NCBI GenBank assembly: GCA_019636245.1
Contig: JAHBXX010000006.1
Location: 104,969 to 168,968 of the forward strand
Length of the DNA: 64,000 bases
Reading direction: 5' to 3'
Origin: Planctomycetota bacterium
GTDB lineage: Bacteria > Planctomycetota > UBA1135 > UBA2386
In this document: positions 32,321-42,661 of the stretch, piece after piece
How positions within the stretch are numbered: the first letter of the stretch is position 1
Layout: each line of letters opens with the position of its first letter
Notes under the pieces: generated by a model
Told to the model about the DNA's origin: nothing
What the model saw: the letters and a program-made list of their open reading frames with translations, nothing else
Database searches by the model: none
Made by a program: the position numbers and the translations under genes

Positions 32321-34291
32321 ATGGACCGGCTGCGCACCTTCGGCATCGTCGCGCACATCGACGCCGGCAAGACGACGTTGACCGAGCGCATCCTCTACGA
32401 CGCCGGGGCGCAGTCGTGGCTCGGCAGCGTCGACGAGGGCACGGCGACGATGGACTGGATGCCGGCGGAACGCCGGCGCGGCATCTCGATCGCGGCCGCG
32501 GCGACGCGCGTCGACTGGGGGGAGCATGTGCTGCAGGTGGTCGACACGCCGGGGCACGTCGATTTCGTCGCCGAGGTCGAGCGCTGCCTGCACGTGCTGG
32601 ACGGCGTGGTCGTGCTGGTCGACGGGGTGCGCGGCGTCGAATCGCAGACGGAGGCGGTATGGCACCAGGCGAACGCCCGCGGCCTGCCCCGTCTCGTGTT
32701 CGTCAACAAGCTCGACCGGGCCGGTGCCGACTTCGACGCCGTGGTCGCCGAGCTGGAGGAGCGATTGGAGTGCCGGGCCCTGCCGATCGTGGTGCCGCTG
32801 CACGATGCGGCCGGGCGGTTCGCCGGGCTGGCCGACGCCTGCTCGGGCGCGGTGCAGTGGTTCGAGGGGCGCCCCGAACCGGAGCTGGCGGTGCGCCTCC
32901 AGCAGCGGCTGTCGGCGGCCACCGAGCGGGTCGTCGATGCGGCGGCTTTCGCCGACGAGCACGTGCTGGCGGACGCCGTCGCCGGACGGCCGATCCCCGG
33001 CGATCGCCTGCGGGCCGCCTTGCGCGGGCCGTTCCTCGACGGCCGGCTCGTGCCCGTGCTGTGCGGGGCAGCGCTGTGGAATCGCGGCGTCGACTGGCTG
33101 CTGGACGCCGTGGTGCACTTCCTGCCGTCGCTGCGCGAACTGCCGCGGCGGGGACTCTGGTCGGTGGCCGATGCGGGGGATCCGGCGGCGCCGTTCTGCG
33201 GCATGGTGTTCAAGGTGCAGCACCAGGTCGAGGTGTGGAACTTCGTGCGCGTGGTGCGCGGCCGGCTGGAGCGGGGGGGCGCCTGGTGCGCGGCGGCGCG
33301 GCCCGGGTCGGTTCGCACCTGCGCCGAGTTGTGGCTGGTGCAGGCCGACCGCCACGTCGACGCGCTGGCCGCCGTTCCCGGCGAGATCGTCGTGTTGCCG
33401 GGGGAGCTGGGGCTGCGCACCGGCGACACGGTGTGCGATCCGCGGCATCCGGTCGCCCTGCCGGTGCCGCGCTTCCCGACGCCGGTGCTGGCCGTGACCT
33501 TCGAACCGGAGCGGGCCGAGGACGCGCCCCGCATCCTCGCCGCCCTGCGGGAACTCGAGGTCGACGATCCCACCCTGCGCGTCGACCACGTCCCGGCCGG
33601 CATCGTCGTCCGGGGCATGGGGGAACTGCACCTGGACATCGTCGCCGACCTCGTGCGCGAGCGGACGGGCACCTCGTTCCAGCTCTCTCCGCCCCAGGTC
33701 GATCGACGCGAGACCGTGCAGGGGGCGGGGGTCGGCGAGGCAGAGGTCCGGGCCCTGGTTGCCGGCCGCGAGCGGGTGGCCCGGTGCCAGGTCGCGGTGA
33801 CCCCCCAGGGGCCGCCCGACCGGCCGGCCGAGGTCGTCGATGCCGCCGGGGCGGTCGCCGCTGCCGACGAACTGCGTGCCAGGGCCGAGACCGGTTCGCG
33901 CGTCGGACCGCTGTTCGGCGTGCGGATCGAGCTCCAGGCTGCCGAGGCCAGCCCCGAGGCCGGGGAGGCATTGCTGCAGCAGGCGGCGGCCAAGGCGTTG
34001 GCGGCGGCGCTGTCGGCGGGGGAGATCGCCGAACTCGAGCCCTGGGTGGGGATCGAGGTCTGGTGCCCGGAGGCGGCGGCGAACGCCGTGCTCGCGGACC
34101 TTGCGGCGCGCGGGGTCAGCGTGACGGGCGTCGCTTCGGGGCGACTGGGCGCGCGCCTGACCGGTGCGGCCGCGATGGCGCGTATGTTGGGCTACGTTAC
34201 CCGGTTGCGCTCGATGACCCGCGGCAAGGGGCAGTTGTCGATGCAGCCGCTGGGGTTCCGTGCGGCGCGCAACGGCCGTGTCGGCGGCTGA
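32321..34291 (+). CDS. Elongation factor G-like GTPase (EF-G paralogue)
   Basis: A 656-residue translational GTPase, about 40 residues shorter than canonical EF-G. G1 is AHIDAGKTT (Lys17), G3 DTPGHVDF and G4 NKLD; the switch I motif is RGISI instead of the usual RGITI. Domains II-V follow, with GMGELHLDI in domain III and TRGKGQLSMQP at the end. The loop-rich, Ala/Arg-rich sequence is more diverged than a housekeeping FusA. No rpsL, rpsG or tuf is adjacent. It may be a second EF-G with a special role (recycling, TetM-like release or hibernation) rather than the main factor. A -10-like TACGTT lies nine bases before the ATG. Confidence 0.8.
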   Translation: MDRLRTFGIVAHIDAGKTTLTERILYDAGAQSWLGSVDEGTATMDWMPAERRRGISIAAAATRVDWGEHVLQVVDTPGHVDFVAEVERCLHVLDGVVVLVDGVRGVESQTEAVWHQANARGLPRLVFVNKLDRAGADFDAVVAELEERLECRALPIVVPLHDAAGRFAGLADACSGAVQWFEGRPEPELAVRLQQRLSAATERVVDAAAFADEHVLADAVAGRPIPGDRLRAALRGPFLDGRLVPVLCGAALWNRGVDWLLDAVVHFLPSLRELPRRGLWSVADAGDPAAPFCGMVFKVQHQVEVWNFVRVVRGRLERGGAWCAAARPGSVRTCAELWLVQADRHVDALAAVPGEIVVLPGELGLRTGDTVCDPRHPVALPVPRFPTPVLAVTFEPERAEDAPRILAALRELEVDDPTLRVDHVPAGIVVRGMGELHLDIVADLVRERTGTSFQLSPPQVDRRETVQGAGVGEAEVRALVAGRERVARCQVAVTPQGPPDRPAEVVDAAGAVAAADELRARAETGSRVGPLFGVRIELQAAEASPEAGEALLQQAAAKALAAALSAGEIAELEPWVGIEVWCPEAAANAVLADLAARGVSVTGVASGRLGARLTGAAAMARMLGYVTRLRSMTRGKGQLSMQPLGFRAARNGRVGG

Positions 34292-34331
34292 CCGGCCGCG
34301 GCCGAGCCGCCGAAAATGGCGTTGTGCGCGC

Positions 34332-34360
34332 TTGACGCAGCGGGAGCAGGTGGATACCCT
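34332..34360 (+). promoter_or_regulatory. Promoter of the S10 operon
   Basis: TTGACG at 34332-34337 and TACCCT at 34355-34360 with a 17-base spacer, about 150 bases before rpsJ. The intervening leader (to 34509) shows no gene; it could host ribosomal-protein feedback, since uL4 is encoded second here. Confidence 0.5.
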
Positions 34361-34509
34361 CTGCGGCCCGGTTGCGCTCCAGGGAGCACATCGATCGATG
34401 TAACCCCTCGCCGTGCAACGGGTTGCGCTGAAATCCCCAGTTCAGCGCACGCGCTCCGTCGAGCTGCCCGCCCTGGGCTCCACGGGTCGACTGCCGGGGC
34501 ACACGAGCC

Positions 34510-34818
<309 letters not shown>

Positions 34819-34900
34819 GGAGCCGGCTGCGCGCGGCGCCTCTCGAGGTGCCCGGCAGCTGAGGCCACCGACACCCAACCAACCAAGAGCGCAGTCGAAC

Positions 34901-35530
34901 ATGGTCGAGGTCAAGGTCTTCGAGGGTGGCGCCGTCAAGTCCAAGGACGTCGACGTGCTCGCCTACGGTTCGCGTGTCCTGGGGCGGACGCTCAAGGACG
35001 CGATCGTGATGTACGAGGCCAACGCGCGGGCTGGCACCGTGCAGGCCCGCACGCGCAGCATGGTGCACGGCGGCAACAAGAAGCTGTGGCGCCAGAAGCA
35101 CACCGGCCGCGCGCGCATGGGCACCACCAAGTCGCCGCTCTGGCGTGGCGGTGGGCGCATCCATCCCCCGGAGCCGCGCGACCACGCCTATGCGATGCCG
35201 AAGAAGGCGCGGCGGGTCGCGTTGCGCAATGCCCTCTACACCAAGTTCCGCGATGGGGAGGTGGCGATCGCCGACGGTTGGCCGGGCGATCGGCCGAACA
35301 CCAAGGCGGCATTCGGCATCCTCGACAAGCTGGGCATGGCGCGCAGCGCCACGGTCGTGACCACCGGCGTCGACCGCAACCTGTGCCTGTCGCTGCGCAA
35401 CGTGCCGCTCGTGGACGTGCGCACCCTCGACGACCTCAACGCACGCCAGGTCCTGCTGCGCCGCTACCTGGTGCTGACGCCGGCGGCGTTCGCCGAGCTC
35501 GAGCAGCGCTTCGCCCGGAAGGAGTCCTGA
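34901..35530 (+). CDS. rplD: Ribosomal protein uL4
   Basis: A 209-residue large-subunit protein that lines the exit tunnel; in E. coli it also represses the S10 operon. Motifs: [20 protein letters not shown] and [20 protein letters not shown]. It directly follows rpsJ, with an 82-base gap that is too short to hold rplC. Confidence 0.96.
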   Translation: MVEVKVFEGGAVKSKDVDVLAYGSRVLGRTLKDAIVMYEANARAGTVQARTRSMVHGGNKKLWRQKHTGRARMGTTKSPLWRGGGRIHPPEPRDHAYAMPKKARRVALRNALYTKFRDGEVAIADGWPGDRPNTKAAFGILDKLGMARSATVVTTGVDRNLCLSLRNVPLVDVRTLDDLNARQVLLRRYLVLTPAAFAELEQRFARKES

Positions 35531-35532
35531 CC

Positions 35533-35823
35533 GTGGCCAATCCCAACCAGTACTACGACGTCGTCCGGCGGCCGTTGATCACCGAGAAGTCCTCGAAGCT
35601 GCAGGGGCTGCGCAACCAGTTCCGCTTCGAGGTCGCGCCCTCGGCCAACAAGTCCGAGGTCAAGAAGGCGATCGAGACCCTGTTCTCGGTGAAGGTCGTG
35701 AAGGTCAACGTGATCCGCATGCCCACGAAGTCGCGGCGCATGTTCGGCCGCCCAGGCCAGACGCGTCCCTGGAAGAAGGCCGTCGTGACGCTGCGTGCCG
35801 GCGACACGATCGACGTCTCGTAG
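35533..35823 (+). CDS. rplW: Ribosomal protein uL23
   Basis: A 96-residue protein at the tunnel exit, docking site for trigger factor and SRP. It shows [31 protein letters not shown] and the [18 protein letters not shown] loop. The GTG start lies two bases after the rplD stop. Confidence 0.96.
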   Translation: MANPNQYYDVVRRPLITEKSSKLQGLRNQFRFEVAPSANKSEVKKAIETLFSVKVVKVNVIRMPTKSRRMFGRPGQTRPWKKAVVTLRAGDTIDVS

Positions 35824-35858
35824 CCGAATCTCGAGCTGCCCACACCGAGGTCTCCCCG

Positions 35859-36719
35859 ATGCCCGTCAAGGTCTACAAGCCCACCTCCGCTGGCCGACGC
35901 AACTCGTCGGTGCTCGACTTCTCCCATCTGACCCCAGGCAGGAAGCGGGAGAAGAGCCTGTGCGAGCGGCTGTCCGATCGCACCGGCCGGAACGCGCTGG
36001 GCCACATCACCAGCCGCTTCCGCGGCGGGGGCGCGCGCCGCATCTACCGCAAGGTCGACTTCCGCCGCGACAAGGACGGCGTGCCGGCCGTCGTTGCGGC
36101 GATCGAGTACGACCCCAACCGCACCGCCGACATCGCCTTGCTGCACTACGCGGATGGCGAGAAGCGCTACATCCTGGCGCCGAAGGGGCTCACGGTCGGC
36201 ATGAAGGTGCTGTCCGGCGAGCGGTGCGAGCCCGACGTCGGCAACGCGATGGCCCTCGAGTCGATCCCGCTCGGTCTGCAGGTCCACAACGTCGAGTTGC
36301 AGCCCGGCCGCGGCGGCCAGATCGCCCGCGCCGCCGGTCGCTCCTGCCAGTTGATGGCCCGTGACGGCAGCCACGCGGTGCTGGTGATGCCGTCCGGCGA
36401 GATGCGCAAAGTGGACATCCGTTGCCGGGCGACGATCGGCGAGGTCGGCAATGCCGACTGGCAGAACGTGCGCTGGGGCAAGGCCGGCCGTGTGCGCCAC
36501 CTCGGTCGCCGGCCGCACAACCGCGGCACCGCGCAGAATCCCGTCACGCACCCCATGGGCGGTGGCGAGGGTCGCACCGGTGGTGGCCGCCATCCCTGCT
36601 CGCCGACCGGCAAGCTGGCGAAGGGCGGCAAGACGCGCCGCGGCAAGGCGCGCAGCAACCAATACATCCTGCGCCGGCGGCCGCCGGGCAAGCACGTCGC
36701 CGTCGGCAGCGGCAGCTAG
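35859..36719 (+). CDS. rplB: Ribosomal protein uL2
   Basis: A 286-residue core large-subunit protein near the peptidyl-transferase centre. It ends with the family motif [20 protein letters not shown] then [18 protein letters not shown] precedes the ATG. Length and order are canonical. Confidence 0.98.
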   Translation: MPVKVYKPTSAGRRNSSVLDFSHLTPGRKREKSLCERLSDRTGRNALGHITSRFRGGGARRIYRKVDFRRDKDGVPAVVAAIEYDPNRTADIALLHYADGEKRYILAPKGLTVGMKVLSGERCEPDVGNAMALESIPLGLQVHNVELQPGRGGQIARAAGRSCQLMARDGSHAVLVMPSGEMRKVDIRCRATIGEVGNADWQNVRWGKAGRVRHLGRRPHNRGTAQNPVTHPMGGGEGRTGGGRHPCSPTGKLAKGGKTRRGKARSNQYILRRRPPGKHVAVGSGS

Positions 36720-36733
36720 TCAGGAGCACATCG

Positions 36734-37009
36734 ATGAGTCGCAGCATCACCAAGGGTCCCTTCGTCCACCCCAGCCTGTTGAAGAAGGTCGAGGCGTTGA
36801 ACAAGAAGGGAGCCAAGGACCCGATCCAGACCTGGGCGCGGGCCAGCGTCATCCTGCCCGACTTCGTCGGCCACACGTTCAACGTGCACAACGGCCGCGT
36901 CTTCCTGAAGGTCTACGTCACCGAGGACATGGTCGGTCACCGGCTCGGCGAGTTCGCGCCGACGCGCACCTTCCGTGGGCACTCGACGAAGAAGGAGGCG
37001 ACCGCATGA
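36734..37009 (+). CDS. rpsS: Ribosomal protein uS19
   Basis: A 91-residue small-subunit protein of the head. It begins [19 protein letters not shown] and contains [23 protein letters not shown] 36734 is preceded by AGGAG at eight bases. The stop overlaps the rplV start (ATGA). Confidence 0.97.
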   Translation: MSRSITKGPFVHPSLLKKVEALNKKGAKDPIQTWARASVILPDFVGHTFNVHNGRVFLKVYVTEDMVGHRLGEFAPTRTFRGHSTKKEATA

Positions 37010-37389
37010 ACTTCGAAGTCCGTGCCGTGCACCGCGGCGCCCGCATGGGCGTCTACAAGGCGCGTCGCATCCTGGCGCTGATCCGTGGCCGGCCGGTGAG
37101 CGCCGCGCTCGACGAGCTGCGCCACGACCGTCACCGGGCGTCTCGGGCCGTCTACAAGGTGCTTGCCTCCGCCGTCGCGAACGCGCTGCAGAATCCAGCC
37201 GTGCGCGCCAACCGCCTGGTGGTCTCGCGGACCTGGGCCCAGGACGGACCGCTGCTGCCCGGCGGCATGCGCATGCGACCGGGGCCGCAGGGGCGGGCGA
37301 TGCCGATCAAGCGCCGCACGTGCCACATCCACGTCTACGTGGCGGACCCGCAGGTCGCGGGCAGCCAGGCGGATGGGGGCGAGGAGTAA
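37006..37389 (+). CDS. rplV: Ribosomal protein uL22
   Basis: A 127-residue protein whose long beta hairpin reaches the exit tunnel. It shows [20 protein letters not shown], the hairpin [18 protein letters not shown] and [10 protein letters not shown]. Coupled to rpsS by ATGA. Confidence 0.95.
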   Translation: MNFEVRAVHRGARMGVYKARRILALIRGRPVSAALDELRHDRHRASRAVYKVLASAVANALQNPAVRANRLVVSRTWAQDGPLLPGGMRMRPGPQGRAMPIKRRTCHIHVYVADPQVAGSQADGGEE

Positions 37390-37392
37390 CCC

Positions 37393-38079
37393 ATGGGCCA
37401 GAAAATCCATCCGACCGGCTTCCGCATCGCGGTGACCGAGCCTTGGCGTTCGCGTTGGTACGCCAACAAGAAGGACTTCGCGAAGAACCTGATCGAGGAC
37501 CAGAAGATCCGCCGCTTCATCAAGAAGGAGTGGCAGTTCGCCGCGATCCCGAAGGTCGAGATCGAGCGCACCGGCGAGCTGGTCACGGTCTTCGTGCACA
37601 CCGCCCGTCCGGGCGTGCTGATCGGCAAGAAGGGCACCAAGGTCGACGAGTTCCGGCAGGAGCTCGAGAAGCTGACCGGCAAACCGGTGCGGATGAAGAT
37701 CATCGAGATCCACCGCCCGGAGATGGAGGCGAACCTGGTCGCGGAGGCGGTTGCCGAGCAGCTCGGCAAGCGCATCAACTACCGCCGGGCGCTCAAGAAG
37801 GTCGCCGACACGTCGATGGCGGCCGGTGCCAAGGGCATCAAGATCCGCGTTGCGGGCCGCCTGCAGGGCGCGGAGATGTCGCGCGTCGGCAACTTCCGCC
37901 GTGGGCGCGTGCCCTGCGGGACGCTGCGGGCGCAGGTCGACTACGGTTTCGCCGTGTGCCCGACCAAGTACGGGACGCTCGGCTGCAAGGTCTGGATCTT
38001 CAAGGGCGAGTACGGGCCCGGCGAGACCACCAAGGGTCTCTTGCCCGTGCGCGCCGCCAGCGACCGCCCGGTCGGGTGA
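37393..38079 (+). CDS. rpsC: Ribosomal protein uS3
   Basis: A 228-residue protein at the mRNA entry site with a KH domain (VFVHTARPGVLIGKKGTK, residues 58-75) and a C-terminal domain ending in a YGTLGCKVWIFKGE strand. Starts MGQKIHPTGFRI as usual. Confidence 0.97.
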   Translation: MGQKIHPTGFRIAVTEPWRSRWYANKKDFAKNLIEDQKIRRFIKKEWQFAAIPKVEIERTGELVTVFVHTARPGVLIGKKGTKVDEFRQELEKLTGKPVRMKIIEIHRPEMEANLVAEAVAEQLGKRINYRRALKKVADTSMAAGAKGIKIRVAGRLQGAEMSRVGNFRRGRVPCGTLRAQVDYGFAVCPTKYGTLGCKVWIFKGEYGPGETTKGLLPVRAASDRPVG

Positions 38080-38111
38080 TCTTCCCTCCGCGAGCCAACT
38101 GAGGAATTGCC

Positions 38112-38522
38112 ATGTTGATGCCCAAGAGAACCAAGTGGCGCAAGCAGATGCGCGGTCGCATCCGCGGCGAGGCCACGCGCGGCAACGAAGTCAGCTTCGG
38201 CGAGTTCGGCTTGCAGGCGCTCGAGCCCGGCTGGCTGTCGGCCCGCGTGATCGAGGCTGGCCGCGTGGCGGCCAACCGCGGCGCCCCGGAAGGCAAGCTG
38301 TGGATCCGCGTGTTCCCGCACAAGTCGGTCTCCAAGAAGCCGGCCGAGACGCGCATGGGCACGGGCAAGGGCGACGTGGAGTTCTGGGCCGCAATCGTCA
38401 AGTCCGGCACCGTGATCTACGAGCTGGACGGCGTCACCGAGGAGGCAGCGAAGCGGGCCTTCAACCGCGTCGCCCACAAGCTGCCCATCAAGGTGCGCAT
38501 GGTGCGCCGCCGCCACAGCTGA
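38112..38522 (+). CDS. rplP: Ribosomal protein uL16
   Basis: A 136-residue protein at the central protuberance near the A site. Starts [16 protein letters not shown] and carries [13 protein letters not shown] near the end. GAGGAA precedes the ATG. Confidence 0.97.
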   Translation: MLMPKRTKWRKQMRGRIRGEATRGNEVSFGEFGLQALEPGWLSARVIEAGRVAANRGAPEGKLWIRVFPHKSVSKKPAETRMGTGKGDVEFWAAIVKSGTVIYELDGVTEEAAKRAFNRVAHKLPIKVRMVRRRHS

Positions 38523-38544
38523 GCCAGCCACCGAGGAAACGACC

Positions 38545-38751
38545 ATGAAGAAGGCGATCGAGGACATCCGCGGGCAGGACAGCACCGAGCTGAAGGCCAA
38601 GCTGAGCGACCTGCGCAAGGAACAGTTCAAGCTGCGCTTCCACGGTTCGGCCGAGGAGGTGGCGCGCACCACGCGCCACCGCGAGGTGCGCCGGACGATC
38701 GCCCGCATCCTGATGGTGCTCGGCGAGCGCGAGGCCGCCGGCAAGCAGTGA
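38545..38751 (+). CDS. rpmC: Ribosomal protein uL29
   Basis: A 68-residue two-helix protein at the tunnel exit. Residues [15 protein letters not shown] and [16 protein letters not shown] match the family. GAGGAA precedes the ATG. Canonical position after rplP. Confidence 0.92.
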   Translation: MKKAIEDIRGQDSTELKAKLSDLRKEQFKLRFHGSAEEVARTTRHREVRRTIARILMVLGEREAAGKQ

Positions 38752-38791
38752 ACCATCCAGCGACGACGACCCTACGAACGACGAGCCATCG

Positions 38792-39085
38792 ATGAGCACG
38801 AACCAGGCGAACAGTGGCGAGACCGCGACGCCGCGCAGCCAGCGCAAGCTGGTCCGCGGCACCGTGGTCTCCAACAAGATGCAGAAGACGCTCGTGGTGC
38901 AGGTGGAGCGCAAGGTCCGCCACCCGGTCTACGAGAAGTTCGTCTCGCGGCGCACCAAGCTCTACGCCCACGACGAGAAGAGCGAGGCCGGCATGGGCGA
39001 CGTCGTCGAGATCTGCCAGACCCGTCCGCTGAGCAAGACCAAGTGCTGGCGCCTCGTGCGGATCGTCCAGAAGGCCGCCCAGTGA
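38792..39085 (+). CDS. rpsQ: Ribosomal protein uS17
   Basis: A 97-residue primary 16S-binding protein with OB fold: [18 protein letters not shown], then a [17 protein letters not shown] segment and [16 protein letters not shown]. It has a short extra N-terminus rich in Ser, Asn and Thr. Confidence 0.96.
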   Translation: MSTNQANSGETATPRSQRKLVRGTVVSNKMQKTLVVQVERKVRHPVYEKFVSRRTKLYAHDEKSEAGMGDVVEICQTRPLSKTKCWRLVRIVQKAAQ

Positions 39086-39173
39086 AGGCCACCCAGTGAT
39101 CGAGGCCGACCGGACCCACCCGCGCGCGAACCGCCAGGCGATCCCCGCCGGCTGCTGAGCCAGGAGAACCCAG

Positions 39174-39542
39174 ATGATCCAAGAGATGTCGATGCTGGAC
39201 GTTGCCGACAACACCGGCGCCAAGCGCGCGATGTGCGTGAAGGTGCTCGGCGGCAGCGGTCGTCGCTATGCGTCGGTCGGCGATGTCGTGATCGCCGTGG
39301 TCAAGAAGGCCCTGCCGACCGGCGAGGTCAAGGAGCACGAGGTCGTCAAGGGCGTGGTCGTCCGCACGGCCAAGCCGGTGCGTCGCTCCGATGGGTCCTA
39401 CATCCGCTTCGACCGCAACGCCCTGGTCGTGATCGACAAGGAGGGCAACCCGCGCGGCACGCGCATCTTCGGCGCCGTCGCCCGCGAGCTGCGCGACCGC
39501 AACTTCATGAAGATCGTCTCGCTCGCGGAGGAGGTGGTCTGA
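39174..39542 (+). CDS. rplN: Ribosomal protein uL14
   Basis: A 122-residue beta-barrel protein at the subunit interface. Starts [17 protein letters not shown] and contains [25 protein letters not shown] precedes the ATG. The stop overlaps the rplX start (TGATG). Confidence 0.97.
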   Translation: MIQEMSMLDVADNTGAKRAMCVKVLGGSGRRYASVGDVVIAVVKKALPTGEVKEHEVVKGVVVRTAKPVRRSDGSYIRFDRNALVVIDKEGNPRGTRIFGAVARELRDRNFMKIVSLAEEVV

Positions 39543-39889
39543 TGCTCACCAACAAGCCGAAGCCCCGTCGCCGTCCGCTGCACGTCAAGAAGGGCGACAA
39601 GGTCGTTGTGACGACCGGTCAGTACAAGTCGAACGAGCCGCGCGAGGTCCTCCGCGTCGACGCCGACAGTGGCCGGGTGATCGTCCAGGGCGTCAACCTG
39701 CGCTGGAAGCACCAGCGCCGTTCGCAGCAGAACCCGAAGGGCGGGCGTGTCCAGATGGAGCAGCCCATCGACGCGAGCAACGTGCTGCTGTTCAGCGCCA
39801 AGCTCGGCAAGGGCACGCGGACGAAGATCCAGATCGTCGACGGCAAGAAGCGACGCATCGGCGTCGCCTGCGGTACCCAGTTCGACTGA
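39542..39889 (+). CDS. rplX: Ribosomal protein uL24
   Basis: A 115-residue assembly-initiator protein with KOW motif: [20 protein letters not shown], then [20 protein letters not shown]. It is coupled to rplN by TGATG. Confidence 0.95.
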   Translation: MLTNKPKPRRRPLHVKKGDKVVVTTGQYKSNEPREVLRVDADSGRVIVQGVNLRWKHQRRSQQNPKGGRVQMEQPIDASNVLLFSAKLGKGTRTKIQIVDGKKRRIGVACGTQFD

Positions 39890-39918
39890 ACGACCCGATC
39901 GCCCAACAGCAATCCACC

Positions 39919-40485
39919 ATGAGCACTGCCACCCAGACCCCGAAGACCTTGCCGCGACGGTTGCAGACCTATCGCGAGAAGGTCGTGCCGGCGTTGACCA
40001 AGGAGTTCGGCTACCCGAACCCGATGATGGTGCCCCGGTTGTCGAAGATCGTCGTCAACATGGGCGTCGGCAAGGCGGTCGAGAACAAGAACCGCCTGGA
40101 GGCGGCGAATAAGGACCTCACCGCCATCACCGGCCAGAAGCCGCTGGTGCGCAAGGCGCGCGGCGCCGTGTCGGGCTTCAAGCTGCGCGAGGGCTACGCC
40201 ATCGGCGTCGCCGTGACGCTGCGCGGCTCGCGCATGTGGGAGTTCCTCGACCGGCTGATCTCGCTCGCCGTGCCGCGCATCCGCGACTTCCGCGGCCTGC
40301 CGACGAAGCTCGACGGGCGTGGCAACTACACCATGGGTCTCTCGGAGCAGAGCGTGTTCCCGGAGATCCAGCTCGACAAGGTCGAGTTCGTCCAGGGCAT
40401 GGACATCACCTTCGTGACCACGGCGCCGACCGACAAGGAAGGCCTGGCGCTGCTGACCCACCTGGGCATGCCCTTCCGCAAGTGA
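39919..40485 (+). CDS. rplE: Ribosomal protein uL5
   Basis: A 188-residue 5S-rRNA-binding protein. Motifs: [36 protein letters not shown] and [16 protein letters not shown]. Normal length, standard place after rplX. Confidence 0.97.
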   Translation: MSTATQTPKTLPRRLQTYREKVVPALTKEFGYPNPMMVPRLSKIVVNMGVGKAVENKNRLEAANKDLTAITGQKPLVRKARGAVSGFKLREGYAIGVAVTLRGSRMWEFLDRLISLAVPRIRDFRGLPTKLDGRGNYTMGLSEQSVFPEIQLDKVEFVQGMDITFVTTAPTDKEGLALLTHLGMPFRK

Positions 40486-40544
40486 ACCCCCACCGACTCC
40501 AGAGAACCGACTCCCCCGTTCCCGGGTACTGACACCGATCAACC

Positions 40545-40730
40545 ATGGCCAAGAAGTGCTTGAGGGTCAAACAGCAGCAGAAGCCGAAGTTCTCGACTCG
40601 GCGCTACAACCGCTGCCAGCTCTGTGGACGGGCGCGGGCGTACTACCGCAAGTTCGGCATCTGCCGGTGCTGCTTCCGACTTCTGGCACTGCAGGGAGAG
40701 ATCCCCGGCGTGCGCAAGGCTTCGTGGTAG
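40545..40730 (+). CDS. rpsN: Ribosomal protein uS14, zinc-binding type
   Basis: A 61-residue zinc-type S14 with CQLCGR and CRCCF (two CxxC pairs around YYRKFGI), ending [13 protein letters not shown]. This is the short form; a zinc-free paralogue may exist elsewhere but is not in the window. Confidence 0.97.
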   Translation: MAKKCLRVKQQQKPKFSTRRYNRCQLCGRARAYYRKFGICRCCFRLLALQGEIPGVRKASW

Positions 40731-40743
40731 GAGATCGACAGCC

Positions 40744-41139
40744 ATGATGACCGATCCGATTGCTGACATGCTGACGCGCATGCGGAACGCGCTGATGAGC
40801 GGCGCGAGCCACTGCGTGGTCCCTGGCAGCCGCCTCAAGGTGGCGATCCTCGATGCGATGAAGCGCGAGGGTTTCATCGACGCCTACGAGGTCGCCAGCG
40901 AAGGCGTGCGTTCCGCCATCCGCATCTCGTTCCGGTTCGGGCCGGACGGGGAACGGGTGATCTCCTCGCTGGCGCGATTCAGCAAGCCCGGCTGCCGTCG
41001 CTACCGCGGCTGCAACGATCTGCCCAAGGTCCGGGGCGGACTCGGCATCGCGGTGGTTTCCACCAACCAGGGCGTGCTGTCCGACCGCGAGTGCCGGCAG
41101 CGCCGCGTCGGCGGCGAGGTCCTCTGCACCGTCGACTGA
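40744..41139 (+). CDS. rpsH: Ribosomal protein uS8
   Basis: A 131-residue 16S central-domain organiser, and in E. coli the repressor of the spc operon. It begins DPIADMLTRMRNALMSG; ends GLGIAVVSTNQGVLSDREC. AGGAG lies upstream of ATG 40744; the next codon is also ATG. Confidence 0.96.
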   Translation: MMTDPIADMLTRMRNALMSGASHCVVPGSRLKVAILDAMKREGFIDAYEVASEGVRSAIRISFRFGPDGERVISSLARFSKPGCRRYRGCNDLPKVRGGLGIAVVSTNQGVLSDRECRQRRVGGEVLCTVD

Positions 41140-41154
41140 TCCACCGGAGCTGCC

Positions 41155-41706
41155 ATGTCGAGAATCGGCAAGAAACCAATCGAGCTGCCCAAGGGTGTGA
41201 CCGTCCAGGTCGACCGGGGCGCCATCTCCGTCAAGGGCCAGAAGGGCGAGCTGAAGCTCCCCTCCAAGCCCGGTGTCGACGTCAAGCTCGAGGGTGCGAC
41301 CCTGACCGTGCTGGCGACCGACGCCGAGCGCCAGACCCGTGCCTTGCAGGGCACGACGCGCGCCCTGCTCGCCAACATGATCGAGGGCGTCTCGAAGGGC
41401 TACGAGAAGAAGCTCGAGATCGCCGGCGTCGGTTACGAGGCCGCGCTCGAGGGCAAGGTCCTGGTGTTGAAGCTGGGGTTCAACCGGCCGGTGCGGTTCC
41501 CCGTGCCCTCGACGGTGACCATCGAGGTGCCCAATCCGACGACCCTGCTCGTCAAGGGCATCGACAACCAGCAGGTCGGCACGGTCGCCGCGGCGATCCG
41601 CAAGCTGCGCAAGCCGGAGCCCTACAAGGGCAAGGGCATCAAGTACAGCGGCGAGGTCATCAAGCGGAAGGCCGGCAAGGCGTTCGCATCGGGTGGTGGT
41701 GGCTAA
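41155..41706 (+). CDS. rplF: Ribosomal protein uL6
   Basis: A 183-residue two-domain protein near the sarcin-ricin loop. Motifs: MSRIGKKPIELPKGV, GYEKKLEIAGVGYEA and EPYKGKGIKYSGEVI. GGAG precedes the start. Confidence 0.97.
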   Translation: MSRIGKKPIELPKGVTVQVDRGAISVKGQKGELKLPSKPGVDVKLEGATLTVLATDAERQTRALQGTTRALLANMIEGVSKGYEKKLEIAGVGYEAALEGKVLVLKLGFNRPVRFPVPSTVTIEVPNPTTLLVKGIDNQQVGTVAAAIRKLRKPEPYKGKGIKYSGEVIKRKAGKAFASGGGG

Positions 41707-41766
41707 CGGCAATGTTGGTTCCGGCGGCTCCATCGACGGGGCGCCGGGCCAGAGGACGACAGCAGC

Positions 41767-42135
41767 ATGACTTCGACGTTCCAGAAGCATCAACGGCGAC
41801 GCGGCAAGGCGATCTCGGTTCGCCGGCACCTGCGCCAGGTCTCCGGTCGGCCGCGCCTGTCGGTGCACCGCAGCCTCACCAACATCTCGGCGCAGATCAT
41901 CGACGACCTGCGGGGCCACACCCTGGTCGCCGCTTCCTCGCTCGAGAAGGAAGTGCGCGGCGCGATCCAGGGCATGCGCAAGACGGACATCGCCAAGAAG
42001 GTCGGCGCCCTGGTGGCCGAGCGCGCCAAGCGCGCCGGCGTGGCCAAGGTCGCCTTCGACCGCGGCGCCTACAAGTACCACGGTCGCGTCAAGGCCCTGG
42101 CCGACGCCGCGCGCGAGGCCGGACTGGAGTTCTGA
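41767..42135 (+). CDS. rplR: Ribosomal protein uL18
   Basis: A 122-residue 5S-rRNA-binding protein: [37 protein letters not shown] and [18 protein letters not shown]. Basic N-terminus as usual. Confidence 0.96.
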   Translation: MTSTFQKHQRRRGKAISVRRHLRQVSGRPRLSVHRSLTNISAQIIDDLRGHTLVAASSLEKEVRGAIQGMRKTDIAKKVGALVAERAKRAGVAKVAFDRGAYKYHGRVKALADAAREAGLEF

Positions 42136-42148
42136 CAGGGTTCGATCC

Positions 42149-42661
42149 ATGGCAAAAGGCAAGTACCAACTGATCCCGATCGACGAGGCCCTGTCGGCGG
42201 ACGTCGAGGACGACGTCGTCGCGATCAACCGGTCGGCGGCGGTGGTCAAGGGCGGCCGGCGGTTCTCGTTCAGCGCGCTCAGCGTCGTCGGCAACCGCAA
42301 CGGCTTGGTCGGCATCGGCTACGGCAAGGGCCGCGAGGTGCCGGGGGCGATCGAGAAGTCCGTCAAGGACGCGCGCAAGCAGATCATGCGCGTGGTCCGC
42401 AACGGCACGACGATCCCGCACGCGACCGAGGGCTGGTTCGGCGCGACGAAGGTCCGCCTGCTGCCCGCGGCGCCCGGCACCGGCATCATCGCCGGCAAGG
42501 CGGTGCGCAAGGTGCTCGAGCGCGCCGGCATCACGGACATCCTGACCAAGAACTACGGCTCGACGAACGCACTCAACGTCGTCAAGGCCACGATGATCGC
42601 CCTCAGCAAGCTGCGCAGCCGGGAAGAGACGGCGGCGCTGCGCGGAGTATCCCTCGAATGA
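42149..42661 (+). CDS. rpsE: Ribosomal protein uS5
   Basis: A 170-residue protein at the mRNA entry region: VVKGGRRFSFSALSVVGN, GLVGIGYGKGREVPGAI, and LTKNYGSTNALNVVKAT. The stop overlaps rplO (ATGA); rpmD (L30), which often lies between, is absent. Confidence 0.97.
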   Translation: MAKGKYQLIPIDEALSADVEDDVVAINRSAAVVKGGRRFSFSALSVVGNRNGLVGIGYGKGREVPGAIEKSVKDARKQIMRVVRNGTTIPHATEGWFGATKVRLLPAAPGTGIIAGKAVRKVLERAGITDILTKNYGSTNALNVVKATMIALSKLRSREETAALRGVSLE

